Assembly (NCBI RefSeq): GCF_003469205.1 | Contig: NZ_QSIN01000003.1 | Location: 153,529 to 206,522, forward strand | Length of the DNA: 52,994 nucleotides | Origin: Collinsella sp. AM33-4BH | Lineage (GTDB): Bacteria > Actinomycetota > Coriobacteriia > Coriobacteriales > Coriobacteriaceae | Direction: 5' to 3' | Part shown: positions 26,337-35,171 of the stretch, piece by piece | Layout of the letters: each line of letters opens with the position of its first letter | Numbering within the stretch: position 1 is the first letter of the stretch | Notes under the pieces: generated by a model | Database searches by the model: none | The model's input: the letters and a program-made list of their open reading frames with translations, nothing else | Told to the model about the DNA's origin: nothing | Made by a program: the position numbers and the translations under genes

Positions 26337-28334
26337 ATGGCAAAAAACACCGCAAACTATGGTAACGACAGTATCCGCCAGCTCAAGGACGAGGAGCGCG
26401 TACGCCTGCGCCCCGCCGTCATCTTTGGCTCGGACGGACTCGACGGTTGCGCGCATGCCGCCTTCGAGATCCTGTCCAACGCCGTTGACGAGGCGCGCCA
26501 GGGCTACGGCAAGCTCATCACCCTCACCGCCTTTCGCGATGGCTCTATTCAGGTAGAGGACAATGGCCGTGGCTGCCCGCTCGACTGGAACCCTTCCGAG
26601 AAGCGCTTTAACTGGGAGCTCGTCTTCTGCGAGCTCTACGCCGGCGGCAAGTACAACAACAACCAGGGCGGCGACTACGACTTCTCGCTCGGCACCAACG
26701 GCCTGGGCTCGTGCGCGACCCAGTACGCTTCCGAGTACATGGACGTCACCGTCTGGCGCGACGGCAACAAGTACTCCCTGCACTTTAAGAAAGGCAAGGT
26801 CGTCGGCGCCAAGAAGAAGGCACTCGAGATTGAGCCCAGCGACGAGAACCGCACCGGCACCACCATCAAGTGGCGCCCCGATCTTGAGGTCTTTACCTCG
26901 ATTAGCATTCCCCACGACTGGTATCGCGAGACCATGCGTCGTCAGGCCGTGGTCAACGCCAACGTGACCTTCCGCCTGCGCATCGAGGGCGACGATGGCG
27001 AGTTTTCCGAAGAGGATTTTTGCTATCCCAAGGGCATCGAGGACTACGTGCTCGAGAAGGTCGGTACCGACTACCTTACCGAGCCCTTCTTTATCGAGGC
27101 CGACCGTCGCGGTCGCGATCGCGAGGACCTGCCCGATTACAACGTAAAAATCACTGCTTGCATGTGCTTCTCGCGCACTTTCATGATGCAGGAGTACTAC
27201 CACAATTCCTCCTGGCTCGAGAACGGCGGTTCGCCCGAGAAGGCGGCCCGCAGTGCTCTGACCAGCGCCGTCGACGCCTACATCAAGCAACAGGGCAAGT
27301 ACAACAAAAACGAGAGCGGCATCAAATGGCAGGACGTCCAGGACTGCCTGGTACTGGTGACCAACTGCTTCTCCACCCAGACGTCCTACGAAAACCAGAC
27401 CAAGAAGGCTATCAATAACCGCTTTATCCAGCAGGCCATGACCGCCTTCTTTAAGGAGCGTCTCTCGACCTATTTGATCGAGAACAAAGACGCCGCCAAC
27501 AAGATTGTGGAGCAGGTGCTCATCAACAAGCGCTCGCGTGAGAACGCCGAGAAGACCCGCCAGAGCATCAAAACCAACCTGCAGCAGAAGACCGACATGG
27601 CCAACCGCGTGCAGAAGTTCATCGACTGCCGTTCCAAGGACAAAAACCGTCGCGAGATCTACATCGTAGAGGGCGACTCGGCAGCTGGCGCCATCCGAAC
27701 GTCGCGCGACGCCGAGTTCCAGGGCGTTATGCCCGTCCGCGGCAAGATCCTCAACTGCCTAAAGGAGGACTACCCGCGCATCTTTAAGTCCGACATCATC
27801 ATGGACCTTATGCGCGTGCTGGGCTGCGGCGTGGAGATCAAGGACAAGCGCATCAAGAACCTTGGCGCCTTCGACCTGGACAACCTCAACTGGAACAAGG
27901 TCATCATCTGTACGGACGCCGACGTCGACGGCTATCACATCCGCACGCTCGTGCTCACCATGCTCTACCGCCTGGTGCCCACGCTTATCGACGAAGGTTA
28001 TGTGTATATCGCCGAATCGCCGCTCTACGAGATCAACTGCAAAGAGAAGACCTACTTTGCCTACACCGAGCTCGAGAAAAACGGCATCCTCAAGGAAATC
28101 GGCGACCAGAAGTGCTCTATCAACCGCTCCAAGGGTCTTGGTGAGAACGACCCGGACATGATGTGGCTCACCACTATGAATCCCGAGACGCGCCGCCTGA
28201 TCAAGGTGGAGCCCGAGGACGTCACCAAGATGGAAACCATGTTCAACCTTTTGCTGGGCAACGACGAGGCGGGCCGCAAGCGCCATATCTCCGAGCACGG
28301 CAAGGAATACCTGGACCAGCTGGACCTGCAGTAG
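26337..28334 (+). CDS. Type II topoisomerase B subunit (ParE/GyrB-like)
   Basis: The 665-residue protein has a GHKL ATPase domain (EILSNAVDEA, DNGRGCP, GTNGLGS), a transducer domain, and a Toprim domain with EGDSAAG and DADVDG. The classic EGDSAGGSA is changed to EGDSAAGAI, and the protein is divergent from standard GyrB. With the A subunit encoded 45 bases downstream it forms an A2B2 enzyme that passes one DNA duplex through another. ATG 26337 starts the conserved region; a longer frame upstream has no support. It is probably a second, topoisomerase IV-like enzyme besides gyrase, but I cannot exclude other family assignments. Confidence 0.9.
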   Translation: MAKNTANYGNDSIRQLKDEERVRLRPAVIFGSDGLDGCAHAAFEILSNAVDEARQGYGKLITLTAFRDGSIQVEDNGRGCPLDWNPSEKRFNWELVFCELYAGGKYNNNQGGDYDFSLGTNGLGSCATQYASEYMDVTVWRDGNKYSLHFKKGKVVGAKKKALEIEPSDENRTGTTIKWRPDLEVFTSISIPHDWYRETMRRQAVVNANVTFRLRIEGDDGEFSEEDFCYPKGIEDYVLEKVGTDYLTEPFFIEADRRGRDREDLPDYNVKITACMCFSRTFMMQEYYHNSSWLENGGSPEKAARSALTSAVDAYIKQQGKYNKNESGIKWQDVQDCLVLVTNCFSTQTSYENQTKKAINNRFIQQAMTAFFKERLSTYLIENKDAANKIVEQVLINKRSRENAEKTRQSIKTNLQQKTDMANRVQKFIDCRSKDKNRREIYIVEGDSAAGAIRTSRDAEFQGVMPVRGKILNCLKEDYPRIFKSDIIMDLMRVLGCGVEIKDKRIKNLGAFDLDNLNWNKVIICTDADVDGYHIRTLVLTMLYRLVPTLIDEGYVYIAESPLYEINCKEKTYFAYTELEKNGILKEIGDQKCSINRSKGLGENDPDMMWLTTMNPETRRLIKVEPEDVTKMETMFNLLLGNDEAGRKRHISEHGKEYLDQLDLQ

Positions 28335-28379
28335 CAGCAAATCGATAACGACGGCCTATAAGAAGTTCAAGAGGAAATC

Positions 28380-30620
28380 GTGGCAAAGAAGAAGACGAAG
28401 AACCAGCCAAAGAAAAAGCAGGTCAACGCCGAGAACGTCATCGGCCTGCACTCCGAGGTCACCGACCAGCCGATTACGCAGACGCTCGAGGTCAACTACA
28501 TGCCCTACGCTATGAGCGTCAACGTCTCGCGTGCATTCCCCGAGATCGACGGCTTTAAGCCCTCGCACCGCAAGCTGCTCTACACTATGTACAAGATGGG
28601 CCTGCTCAAGGGCGAGCGCCAAAAGAGCGCCAACATCGTGGGTCAGACCATGAAGCTCAACCCGCACGGCGATGCCGCGATCTACGAAACGATGGTGCGC
28701 CTGGCGACGGGCAACGAAGCGCTGCTTGCCCCCTTCGTGGAGTCGAAGGGCAACTTTGGCAAGTACTATTCGGGCGACCTGAGCTACGCCGCCTCGCGTT
28801 ACACCGAGGCCAAGCTCTCCCCCATCAGCGCCGAGATCTTCAAGGACATCGACAAGGACCCGGTCGACTTCGTCGACAGCTACGACGGCGCCATGAAGGA
28901 GCCGCGCCTGCTGCCCACCACGTTCCCCAACATCCTTGTCTCGGCCAATAAGGGCATCGGCGTCGCCATGGCGTCCGACATCTGCGGTTTCAACCTCAAC
29001 GAGGTCTGCACCGCCACGATGCACTACCTGCAGGATCCCGACTGCGACCTGCTCGAGTACATGCCCATGCCCGACTTCTCGACCGGCGGCGAGATTATCT
29101 ACCGCCGCGAGGAGATGGAAAAGATCATCGAGACCGGCCTTGGCAGCTTCCAGATTCGCTCCCGCTGGCGCTGGATTCCCGAAGAGCGCATCATCGAGGT
29201 CTACGAGATCCCCTACACCACCAAGACCGATGTCATCATCGAGCGCATCGTCAAGCTCTCCAAGGAGGGCAAGGTCAAGGAGATCGCAGACATCCGCGAT
29301 GAAACCGACCTTTCGGGTCTGCGTATCGCCATCGACCTTAAGCGCGGTGTCGACCCCGACAAGCTCATGGCCAAGCTCTATCGCTCGACCACGCTGCAGG
29401 ATTCGTTCTCGTGCAACTTCAACGTGCTCGTCGACGGCTATCCCCGTGTTATGGGCGTGCGCCAGATCCTGCACGAGTGGGTCAAGTGGCGTATTGAGTC
29501 CACGCGTCGCCGCATTAACTTTGACCTGGGCAAAAAGTCCGAGCGTCTGCACCTGCTGCACGGCCTTGAGGCAATTCTGCTCGACATCGACAAGGCCATC
29601 GCCATCATCCGCGGCACTAAGCTCGAGGCAGAGGTTGTACCCAACCTTATGAAGGGTTTCGACATCGACGAGACCCAGGCCGAGTTTGTCGCCGAGCTCA
29701 AGCTCCGCAACATCAACGAGGAGTACATCCTCAACCGCACCAAGGACATTGCAAAGCTCGAGGGCGAGATCGCCGAGCTTGAGGAGATCCTTTCGAGCGA
29801 GGAAAACATCAAGAAGGTTATCAGCGACGAGCTGGCCGCGGTCAACAAGAAGTACGTGATGCCGCGCCGCACGGGCAGGATCGAGCCCCATGAGGTTATC
29901 GAGGTAAGCCTGGAGCCCGAGGTCGAGGAGTACCCGGTTACCATCATGCTTTCGCGCGATGGCTACCTCAAGAAGATGACGGACCGCGTGCTCAAGAAGG
30001 CGACCACGCTCAAGTACAAGGACGGCGACAAACCCTTTATCGAGTTCCCGTCCTCCAACACGCACGAGCTGCTGGTCTTTACCAACAAGAGCCAGGTGTA
30101 CAAGTGCAAGGTCGCGGCGTTTGAGGATACCAAGTCGGCCCAGCTGGGCTCGTACCTTCCGACCGATCTCGAGATGGAACCCGACGAGAGCGTCATCTGG
30201 GTCATCGACCCCGAGGACTACAAGGCCGACGTGCTGTTCGTCTTTGAGAACGGCCGCGTGGTGCGTGTCGCGCTTTCTGGATACGTTACCAAGACCAACC
30301 GCAAGCGCCTTAAGAACGCCATCTACGGCGGCAGCAAGCTGCTGTATGCGCAGGTGCTCAAGGAGGACCGCGACCTCGCGCTGGTCTCGAGCGACTACCG
30401 CCTGATGAACTTCAACACGTCGCTGCTCAAGACCAAGACGACCACCAACACGCAGGGCGTCCAGGCCTTTACGGCCAAGAAGGGCCGCTCGGTCACCACC
30501 GTCGGCACGACCGAGGAGATTCTTGGCGCCGGCGTCTCGGCCGAGAAGTTCACCGCGCAGAGCCTGCCCTCCGCCGGCGCCCTCATGAAGGAAAATGACA
30601 TGCCGAGTTTGTTTGACTAG
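28380..30620 (+). CDS. Type II topoisomerase A subunit (ParC/GyrA-like)
   Basis: The 746-residue protein has the breakage-reunion domain with catalytic Tyr141 (AASRYTEA), the NPHGDAAIYE quinolone region and a C-terminal domain with TOPRIM-independent beta-pinwheel repeats. The GyrA box expected for a true gyrase is not seen, favouring topoisomerase IV-like decatenation. The residue equivalent to E. coli GyrA Ser83 is Ala99. The start is GTG 28380 with GAGGAAA upstream. It forms an operon with the B subunit and ends at a strong terminator. Confidence 0.9.
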   Translation: MAKKKTKNQPKKKQVNAENVIGLHSEVTDQPITQTLEVNYMPYAMSVNVSRAFPEIDGFKPSHRKLLYTMYKMGLLKGERQKSANIVGQTMKLNPHGDAAIYETMVRLATGNEALLAPFVESKGNFGKYYSGDLSYAASRYTEAKLSPISAEIFKDIDKDPVDFVDSYDGAMKEPRLLPTTFPNILVSANKGIGVAMASDICGFNLNEVCTATMHYLQDPDCDLLEYMPMPDFSTGGEIIYRREEMEKIIETGLGSFQIRSRWRWIPEERIIEVYEIPYTTKTDVIIERIVKLSKEGKVKEIADIRDETDLSGLRIAIDLKRGVDPDKLMAKLYRSTTLQDSFSCNFNVLVDGYPRVMGVRQILHEWVKWRIESTRRRINFDLGKKSERLHLLHGLEAILLDIDKAIAIIRGTKLEAEVVPNLMKGFDIDETQAEFVAELKLRNINEEYILNRTKDIAKLEGEIAELEEILSSEENIKKVISDELAAVNKKYVMPRRTGRIEPHEVIEVSLEPEVEEYPVTIMLSRDGYLKKMTDRVLKKATTLKYKDGDKPFIEFPSSNTHELLVFTNKSQVYKCKVAAFEDTKSAQLGSYLPTDLEMEPDESVIWVIDPEDYKADVLFVFENGRVVRVALSGYVTKTNRKRLKNAIYGGSKLLYAQVLKEDRDLALVSSDYRLMNFNTSLLKTKTTTNTQGVQAFTAKKGRSVTTVGTTEEILGAGVSAEKFTAQSLPSAGALMKENDMPSLFD

Positions 30621-30657
30621 GTACCACGGCAACGAGATCGTTAGATACTTCGCAAAG

Positions 30658-30706
30658 CGACGAGGCCCGGAACGCAACGGCATTGCGCCCGGGACTCGTC
30701 GTTTTT
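30658..30706 (+). terminator. Rho-independent terminator of the topoisomerase operon
   Basis: A long GC-rich stem (CGACGAGGCCCGG ... CCCGGGACTCGTCG with an inner ACGCAA/TTGCG stem) is followed by five T residues. Confidence 0.92.
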
Positions 30707-30802
30707 CTTCTCAACTATTTTTTAACGCAGATAAATTGATTTCTGCTTATTTTTCTGCGTAAAAAATGTCAGCGTCACTACTTCGATGCCCTTTGGTCAG
30801 TC

Positions 30803-30859
30803 GTTAGCAAAACTTGCAAAAGTTAGCAAAACTTGCAAAAATTAGCAAAACCTGCAAAG
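30803..30859 (+). repeat. Three tandem 19-bp repeats upstream of an AAA ATPase gene
   Basis: GTTAGCAAAACTTGCAAAA occurs twice without change (30803-30821, 30822-30840), and a third time with three changes (30841-30859). The last copy runs into the AAAGGAG of the next gene, so repeats and ribosome site overlap. Likely binding sites for a regulator, perhaps the ATPase itself. Confidence 0.9.
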
Positions 30860-30867
30860 GAGCTACC

Positions 30868-31962
30868 ATGGAGTACAGCAAGAACCCCTTTACCCCAACA
30901 TTTGGAAGCGTCCCTCCCTTTCTAGCGGGTCGCGAGCATATCCTGCGCGACATCAACCGTGGCTTTATCAACGGCCCAGGAGATCCCAACCTGTCGACCA
31001 TTTTTACTGGCGCAAGGGGAACGGGCAAGACGGCACTTCTCTCGCTCCTTTCAGAAACGGCGCTTGAACACGACTGGATCGCAGCAAATGTCTCCGCCAT
31101 GCCAGGCATGCTCGAAGATATTATCGAGCGAACCAAAGAAGCCGCAGATAGCTACCTCTCACAGCCTCACGCGCGCATAAACGGTGTTCAAATTGGCCCA
31201 GTGGGCATCGATTGGACATACGCTCAAGAGGCTCAGGGCAACTGGCGCACGCGCATGAATGGCATCTTTAAGCAACTCGAAAAACATGACATCGGACTTC
31301 TCATCACCATCGATGAAGTCACCGTCGATCTCGAAGAAATGCTTCAATTTGCCTCTGTTTACCAGCACTTTGTACGCGAAGGTAAAAAAGTTGCCCTACT
31401 CATGGCAGGACTGCCCTACAAAGTATCGGCGTTGCTACGTAACGATTCCGTCTCGTTCCTCAGACGCTCCCAGTATCATCAGCTGGGACGAATCACTGAT
31501 GTTGAGATTGCAAATGCATTTCGTAAAACCATTGAAGCAGGAGGACGCTCAATCACGCCAGAAGCGCTCGAGGATGCCGTGAAGGCCGTCGACGGATTTC
31601 CCTACATGATGCAGCTCGTCGGATATCGCACTTGGGATGTTTCGGAAAACTCGCCCCAAATCAGTACATCCGATGTCCAGCAGGGTTCTCTGCTTGCCCG
31701 TATGGAGCTGCGCGATCGTATTCTCGAAACGACCTATCAGGAGCTTTCCGATAAAGACATTGAGTTTTTGCTCGCGATGCTGCCCGATTCTGGCCCCAGC
31801 AGGGTCTCGGAGATAGCCAAACGCATGGGCGTCGCCAGCAACTACGCAAGCCAATACAAACGCCGCCTCCTCGAGGACGGCGTTATCGGGGAACGTGGAC
31901 GTGGCCTCGTCGGCTTCGACATCCCCGCGTTCAGGGAATTCTTGAACGAGAAGGCGTTTTAG
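30868..31962 (+). CDS. AAA ATPase with C-terminal winged helix
   Basis: The 364-residue protein has Walker A GARGTGKT (48-55), Walker B LLITIDEV (about 143-150), a sensor region LLMAGLPYKVS and a C-terminal winged-helix domain (about 300-364; VSEIAKRMGVASNYASQYKRRLLEDG). The layout resembles ORC/Cdc6-like or STAND-type ATPases that bind DNA through the C-terminal wing. ATG 30868 follows AAAGGAG; an upstream ATG-like start lies inside the repeats. It is not in an operon with the topoisomerase genes, which end in a terminator. Biological role is unknown; the tandem repeats just upstream suggest autoregulation. Confidence 0.83.
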   Translation: MEYSKNPFTPTFGSVPPFLAGREHILRDINRGFINGPGDPNLSTIFTGARGTGKTALLSLLSETALEHDWIAANVSAMPGMLEDIIERTKEAADSYLSQPHARINGVQIGPVGIDWTYAQEAQGNWRTRMNGIFKQLEKHDIGLLITIDEVTVDLEEMLQFASVYQHFVREGKKVALLMAGLPYKVSALLRNDSVSFLRRSQYHQLGRITDVEIANAFRKTIEAGGRSITPEALEDAVKAVDGFPYMMQLVGYRTWDVSENSPQISTSDVQQGSLLARMELRDRILETTYQELSDKDIEFLLAMLPDSGPSRVSEIAKRMGVASNYASQYKRRLLEDGVIGERGRGLVGFDIPAFREFLNEKAF

Positions 31963-31992
31963 CACACCGGAATTGTCCGCGGGAGCATCGTT

Positions 31993-32057
31993 GCATGGCA
32001 ATCAGCAATCCTCTTGGTAAGGGCAGCAAGCATTTCCGCTTGTGCTGATTGCCATGC
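31993..32057. terminator. Large stem-loop between convergent genes
   Basis: A perfect 15-bp inverted repeat (GCATGGCAATCAGCA and its complement) encloses 35 bases that include a second, nested stem (CAGCAAGC / GCTTGTGCTG). It separates the AAA ATPase and the flavodoxin-like gene. No T-run; probably a bidirectional transcript end. Confidence 0.55.
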
Positions 32058-32070
32058 GCTCCTCTTGTCC

Positions 32071-32601
32071 TTAGGCGAGCTTGCGGGCGAGCTCGCGCAC
32101 CTCTTCCAACTTGGGCGAGGAGGCCATGCTGTCGCGCTCGGTCATGCCGCTAATGGTGACAATGCCCTGGTCCTCCCACTTGCAGTACGCGCAGGTTGAC
32201 TTGTACATGGTAATCGCCGCATCATAGACACCCTCGCTGTGGCTATCGAGCAAAAGGGCCGTCTTGGTGAACGGGAAACCCGTGGCACCGAAGGCGTACA
32301 GGCGGTCGATGGCGGTCTTTTCCTGCGCAGTGATATCAAACCAGTAGATAGGCGAGGCGAAGACAACCATGTCGGTGTCTTTCAGCGACTCAATCACGTT
32401 GGCCATGTCATCCTTCTGCACGCAGACGCCCTCATGGGCGAAGCAGTACTGGCATCCCAAGCAGCCGGCGATCTTCTTGCTGGCAACGCGGATGACCTCG
32501 ACCGTATGGCCGCCCTCACGCGCGGTCTCGGCAAACGCCTCGACCATGGTATCGGTATTGGCGCCCTTACGCGGGCTGCCGCTCAATACAACGATATTCA
32601 T
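32071..32601 (-). CDS. Flavodoxin-family NAD(P)H-dependent oxidoreductase
   Basis: The 176-residue protein starts with the FMN-binding loop of the NADPH-dependent FMN reductase family (MNIVVLSGSPRKGANTDTM), has the YCFAHEGVC cysteine segment (CLGCQYC..GVC) seen in iron-sulfur flavoprotein-like members, and FASPIYWFDITAQEK around the flavin ring. It should reduce quinones, nitro compounds or flavins in the cytosol. The start is ATG 32601 with GAGAGGG upstream. It is followed by nothing on its strand. A link to the sirtuin locus nearby is possible but not shown. Confidence 0.85.
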   Translation of the reverse strand: MNIVVLSGSPRKGANTDTMVEAFAETAREGGHTVEVIRVASKKIAGCLGCQYCFAHEGVCVQKDDMANVIESLKDTDMVVFASPIYWFDITAQEKTAIDRLYAFGATGFPFTKTALLLDSHSEGVYDAAITMYKSTCAYCKWEDQGIVTISGMTERDSMASSPKLEEVRELARKLA

Positions 32602-32799
32602 AGGATTCCCTCTCCTTCATGCTGCAGGCGCGCAGCATTTTTTCTTGTAACCAAAACAAATGGGGTTAATCAATCGCCAGCAGGCCATATCTCTTGCTCA
32701 AGTTCCCTAAAGAAGCTCAAGGCGATTGCGATTGCCTTATACAACATCGAAAACCAAAGAGGGGCCATAGCAACGTCGCCTGCCTGAAATGACATGCGG

Positions 32800-33360
32800 T
32801 CAAGACGAGCTACGAGGATCGTGACGAGCCGATACCGCCCGCATGCCCCCTTCGGAATAGGCGCTGAGCAGCTCCTGAGCGTGGGCAAACTCGGGCCCTC
32901 GCCTCCAACCGAGCAGGCGGTTGACCGCGAGATTTCCCTGGACGTTGTGGACGAAGAGCAGATAGGCGTCCTCGCGCGAAAGCCCAGTCTCCTCCATGAT
33001 CGAGGGAACCATCTGCTCGGCGCCGCGCTCGACGACGCGCTGTGCCACCCGGGCGTACGCGTCGTCATCCGAGTAGAGCAGATAATAGTCATCGTTTGCC
33101 GGCGGACGCTGGCAGAGGGCACCCGCCTCCGTTCCCTCGAGCGGCGGCACCGCCGCCAAGGCCTCGTCGATAAGCGTGTCGAGCAGGGCGAACTTGTCCT
33201 CGTAGTGCAGATAGAACGTGCCACGGTTGATATCGGCGCGGCGGCAGATATCCGCTACCGTCATCTTCGCGAAGCCGACCTCGGCCAGCAGCGCGAAGAA
33301 CGCCTCCCGTATGACCGAGAGCGTATAGCGCCGGCGACGGTCGATTTTCCCTGTATCCAT
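32800..33360 (-). CDS. TetR/AcrR family regulator of the sirtuin locus
   Basis: The 186-residue protein has a TetR HTH (residues about 8-55: FAKMTVADICRRADINRGTFYLHYEDKFALLD) and a helical ligand domain. ATG 33360 is preferred over an upstream start because GGAGGA precedes it. It is divergent from the three sirtuin-fold genes, 143 bases away, and is probably their repressor. The gap contains TTTATCGACAG and TTATAGACACCTGTT, which are also kept in the duplicated copy and are candidate operators. Confidence 0.87.
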   Translation of the reverse strand: MDTGKIDRRRRYTLSVIREAFFALLAEVGFAKMTVADICRRADINRGTFYLHYEDKFALLDTLIDEALAAVPPLEGTEAGALCQRPPANDDYYLLYSDDDAYARVAQRVVERGAEQMVPSIMEETGLSREDAYLLFVHNVQGNLAVNRLLGWRRGPEFAHAQELLSAYSEGGMRAVSARHDPRSSS

Positions 33361-33503
33361 GGCTCCTCCGTTCGATCTGCCCAACAATACCCAGCAGCTG
33401 CTCGTTTATCGACAGCATCTCGGAGCTGTTCATTGCTCTTGCGTAAATCGACATCGATACTGCTTATAGACACCTGTTCATTATAGCTGAAAGAGGGTAT
33501 CGA

Positions 33504-34469
33504 ATGACTCCGTACGAGCAGCTCGTCATCAATCTCACCAACCGATCGTTTTCCCATCAAGCAGCCTACCGCAGCGGCAGCACGCCCTATGAGCTGAGTG
33601 ACCGCGAGCCCGAGCCCTACGACCAGCAAATCGAGGACTTCGCCCGTATGATCGAAGAAGCCGATTGCGTGCTGGCGGGCGGGGCCTCCGGGCTCTCCGC
33701 GGCGGGCGGCGGCGACTTCTATTACGAGGACAACGCAACCTATCGCAGGCATTTCGGCAAATTCGCCGAGCGCTACGGTTTCAAGGGCGCTTTCGAGGGG
33801 TCGTTCTACCGCTGGCCCACCGCCGAGGCGCGCTGGGGATACCTCGCCACCTTCCTCGACACCACGCTCAACGCCCCGCTGCGCAAGCCCTACAGGAACC
33901 TCGACGCCATTCTCGCCGAGAAGGATTTCTTCGTGCTCACCACCAACCAGGACACGCAGTTTGTGAAGCTCTATCCCTGGGAGAAAGTGGCAGAGATCCA
34001 AGGCGACCACCGCTTCTTTCAGTGCTCCCACTGTTGCACCGACGAGGTGTGGAACGCGGTCGAGCCGGTCTCCCACATGGTAGAGGCCATGGGAGACGGT
34101 CTGGAGGTTCCGACAGAGCTCGTGCCGCGCTGCCCGCACTGCGGGGCAGAGGCGTTCCCCTGGGTTCGCGGCTACGGCAACTTCCTGCAGGGCGAACTCT
34201 ACGAGGAGCAGTACCGCAAGGTGTCCGACTGGCTCGACGCGCACGCACGGCAGAGGGTCCTCTTCCTCGAGCTGGGTGTGGGCCGCATGACGCCCGCGTT
34301 TATCCAGGAGCCGTTCTGGGCCCTCACGGCGCAGTTACCGCAGGCCAGCTACATCGCCGTAAACAACAAGACGCAGTTTCTCCCCCGCGCGATCGAGGAT
34401 CGGGGGCTCGCCGTTCGCGCCGACATCGCCGACGTGCTCGCCGACGTGCGCAAGACGCTGGGGAGGTAG
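33504..34469 (+). CDS. SIR2-family protein A (class M-like sirtuin)
   Basis: The 321-residue protein has a sirtuin fold: nucleotide loop GASGLSAAG (60-68), TTNQD (146-150) and a four-Cys zinc ribbon (CSHCC from 174, CPHC 210-213). The catalytic His of ordinary sirtuins, in ELHG, is replaced by Gln166 (EIQG). That change is a mark of class M sirtuins, which ADP-ribosylate proteins in systems with macrodomain and lipoyl-carrier proteins; none of those partners is in the window. GAGGG precedes ATG 33504. It is the first of three genes with 3-base and overlapping spacings, so all three are cotranslated. Confidence 0.85.
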   Translation: MTPYEQLVINLTNRSFSHQAAYRSGSTPYELSDREPEPYDQQIEDFARMIEEADCVLAGGASGLSAAGGGDFYYEDNATYRRHFGKFAERYGFKGAFEGSFYRWPTAEARWGYLATFLDTTLNAPLRKPYRNLDAILAEKDFFVLTTNQDTQFVKLYPWEKVAEIQGDHRFFQCSHCCTDEVWNAVEPVSHMVEAMGDGLEVPTELVPRCPHCGAEAFPWVRGYGNFLQGELYEEQYRKVSDWLDAHARQRVLFLELGVGRMTPAFIQEPFWALTAQLPQASYIAVNNKTQFLPRAIEDRGLAVRADIADVLADVRKTLGR

Positions 34470-34472
34470 CGC

Positions 34473-35171
34473 ATGGAGACGGCGAAAGCAGTTCGCATAG
34501 GCAGGGCGCTAGCCGAAGCGGATCTTGTCATCATCGGCGCTAGCAACGGACTCGACATGGCGGAGGGGCTCAACCTTTTCTGCGCCGATGCTCATTTCCA
34601 AGAGGCGTACGGGGACCTCGCCCAGGCAGACGGCATCGGCTGCATACTGCAGGGGCTCGCTTCCCCGGATGCCAGCGTGCGACGCCGATGGGCCGAGCGG
34701 TTCCATCAAAAGGAGTATCTCGAATATGAGCCCGGCTCGCTCATGAACGGGCTGCGGCGTCTTACGGAGCACGCCGACACCTTCGTGGTCACATGCAACA
34801 TCGACGGGCACTTCGCGCGCGCCGGGTTCGACGAGGAGCGCGTGCTCGAGACTGAGGGGGGCACGCGCACGTCGGTTGACGAGCGGCGCCTCGCCCATCC
34901 AGACGCCCTCGCCATGGCCCAGCTCGACGGGCTCGCGCGTCTTGTGCAAGCCCATCGCAACGGCAGGGTCGCCATCCTCGAACTTGGCGTGGGACTGCAC
35001 AACGGCGTCATAAAGCGCATGCTCGCCCAGATCGCGAACGCCTGCGAGCACGCCACCTACATCGTGTTCAACTACGGCCAGGCCATGGCGCCCGACGCTT
35101 CGTGCGAGACGATTCTCGTTGACGGCGATATGGCCCCGGCTTTCGAGGAGATCGCCCGATGCCACCCCTAG
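34473..35171 (+). CDS. SIR2-family protein B, without zinc ribbon
   Basis: The 232-residue protein keeps only the core of the fold: IGASNGLDMAEG near 21-32, TCNID (107-111) and a LETEGG segment where Glu128 stands at the catalytic His position. The zinc ribbon is absent, and the protein is about 50-90 residues shorter than its neighbours. It could be an inactive partner or regulatory subunit of A and C; this is inference. It begins three bases after gene A and overlaps gene C by 13 bases. Confidence 0.75.
   Translation: METAKAVRIGRALAEADLVIIGASNGLDMAEGLNLFCADAHFQEAYGDLAQADGIGCILQGLASPDASVRRRWAERFHQKEYLEYEPGSLMNGLRRLTEHADTFVVTCNIDGHFARAGFDEERVLETEGGTRTSVDERRLAHPDALAMAQLDGLARLVQAHRNGRVAILELGVGLHNGVIKRMLAQIANACEHATYIVFNYGQAMAPDASCETILVDGDMAPAFEEIARCHP

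Noticed and set aside
26100..27290. 396-codon minus-strand frame opposite the topoisomerase B gene
   Set aside because: No motif, opposite to a well-supported gene, and it runs through the gap and the end of the ATPase gene.
28356..30683. 775-codon open frame on the minus strand
   Set aside because: It lies wholly over the topoisomerase A gene, has an antisense composition rich in Leu, Val, Asp and His, and no family motif. It is a by-product of GC-rich codon use.
30803..30859. Short tandem repeats read as a CRISPR array
   Set aside because: The three 19-bp units follow each other without spacers and no cas genes are near.
34473..35171. SIR2-B considered as a degraded pseudogene
   Set aside because: The frame is intact, coupled to A and C and keeps the nucleotide-loop and TxNxD motifs, so a shortened but kept protein is more likely.
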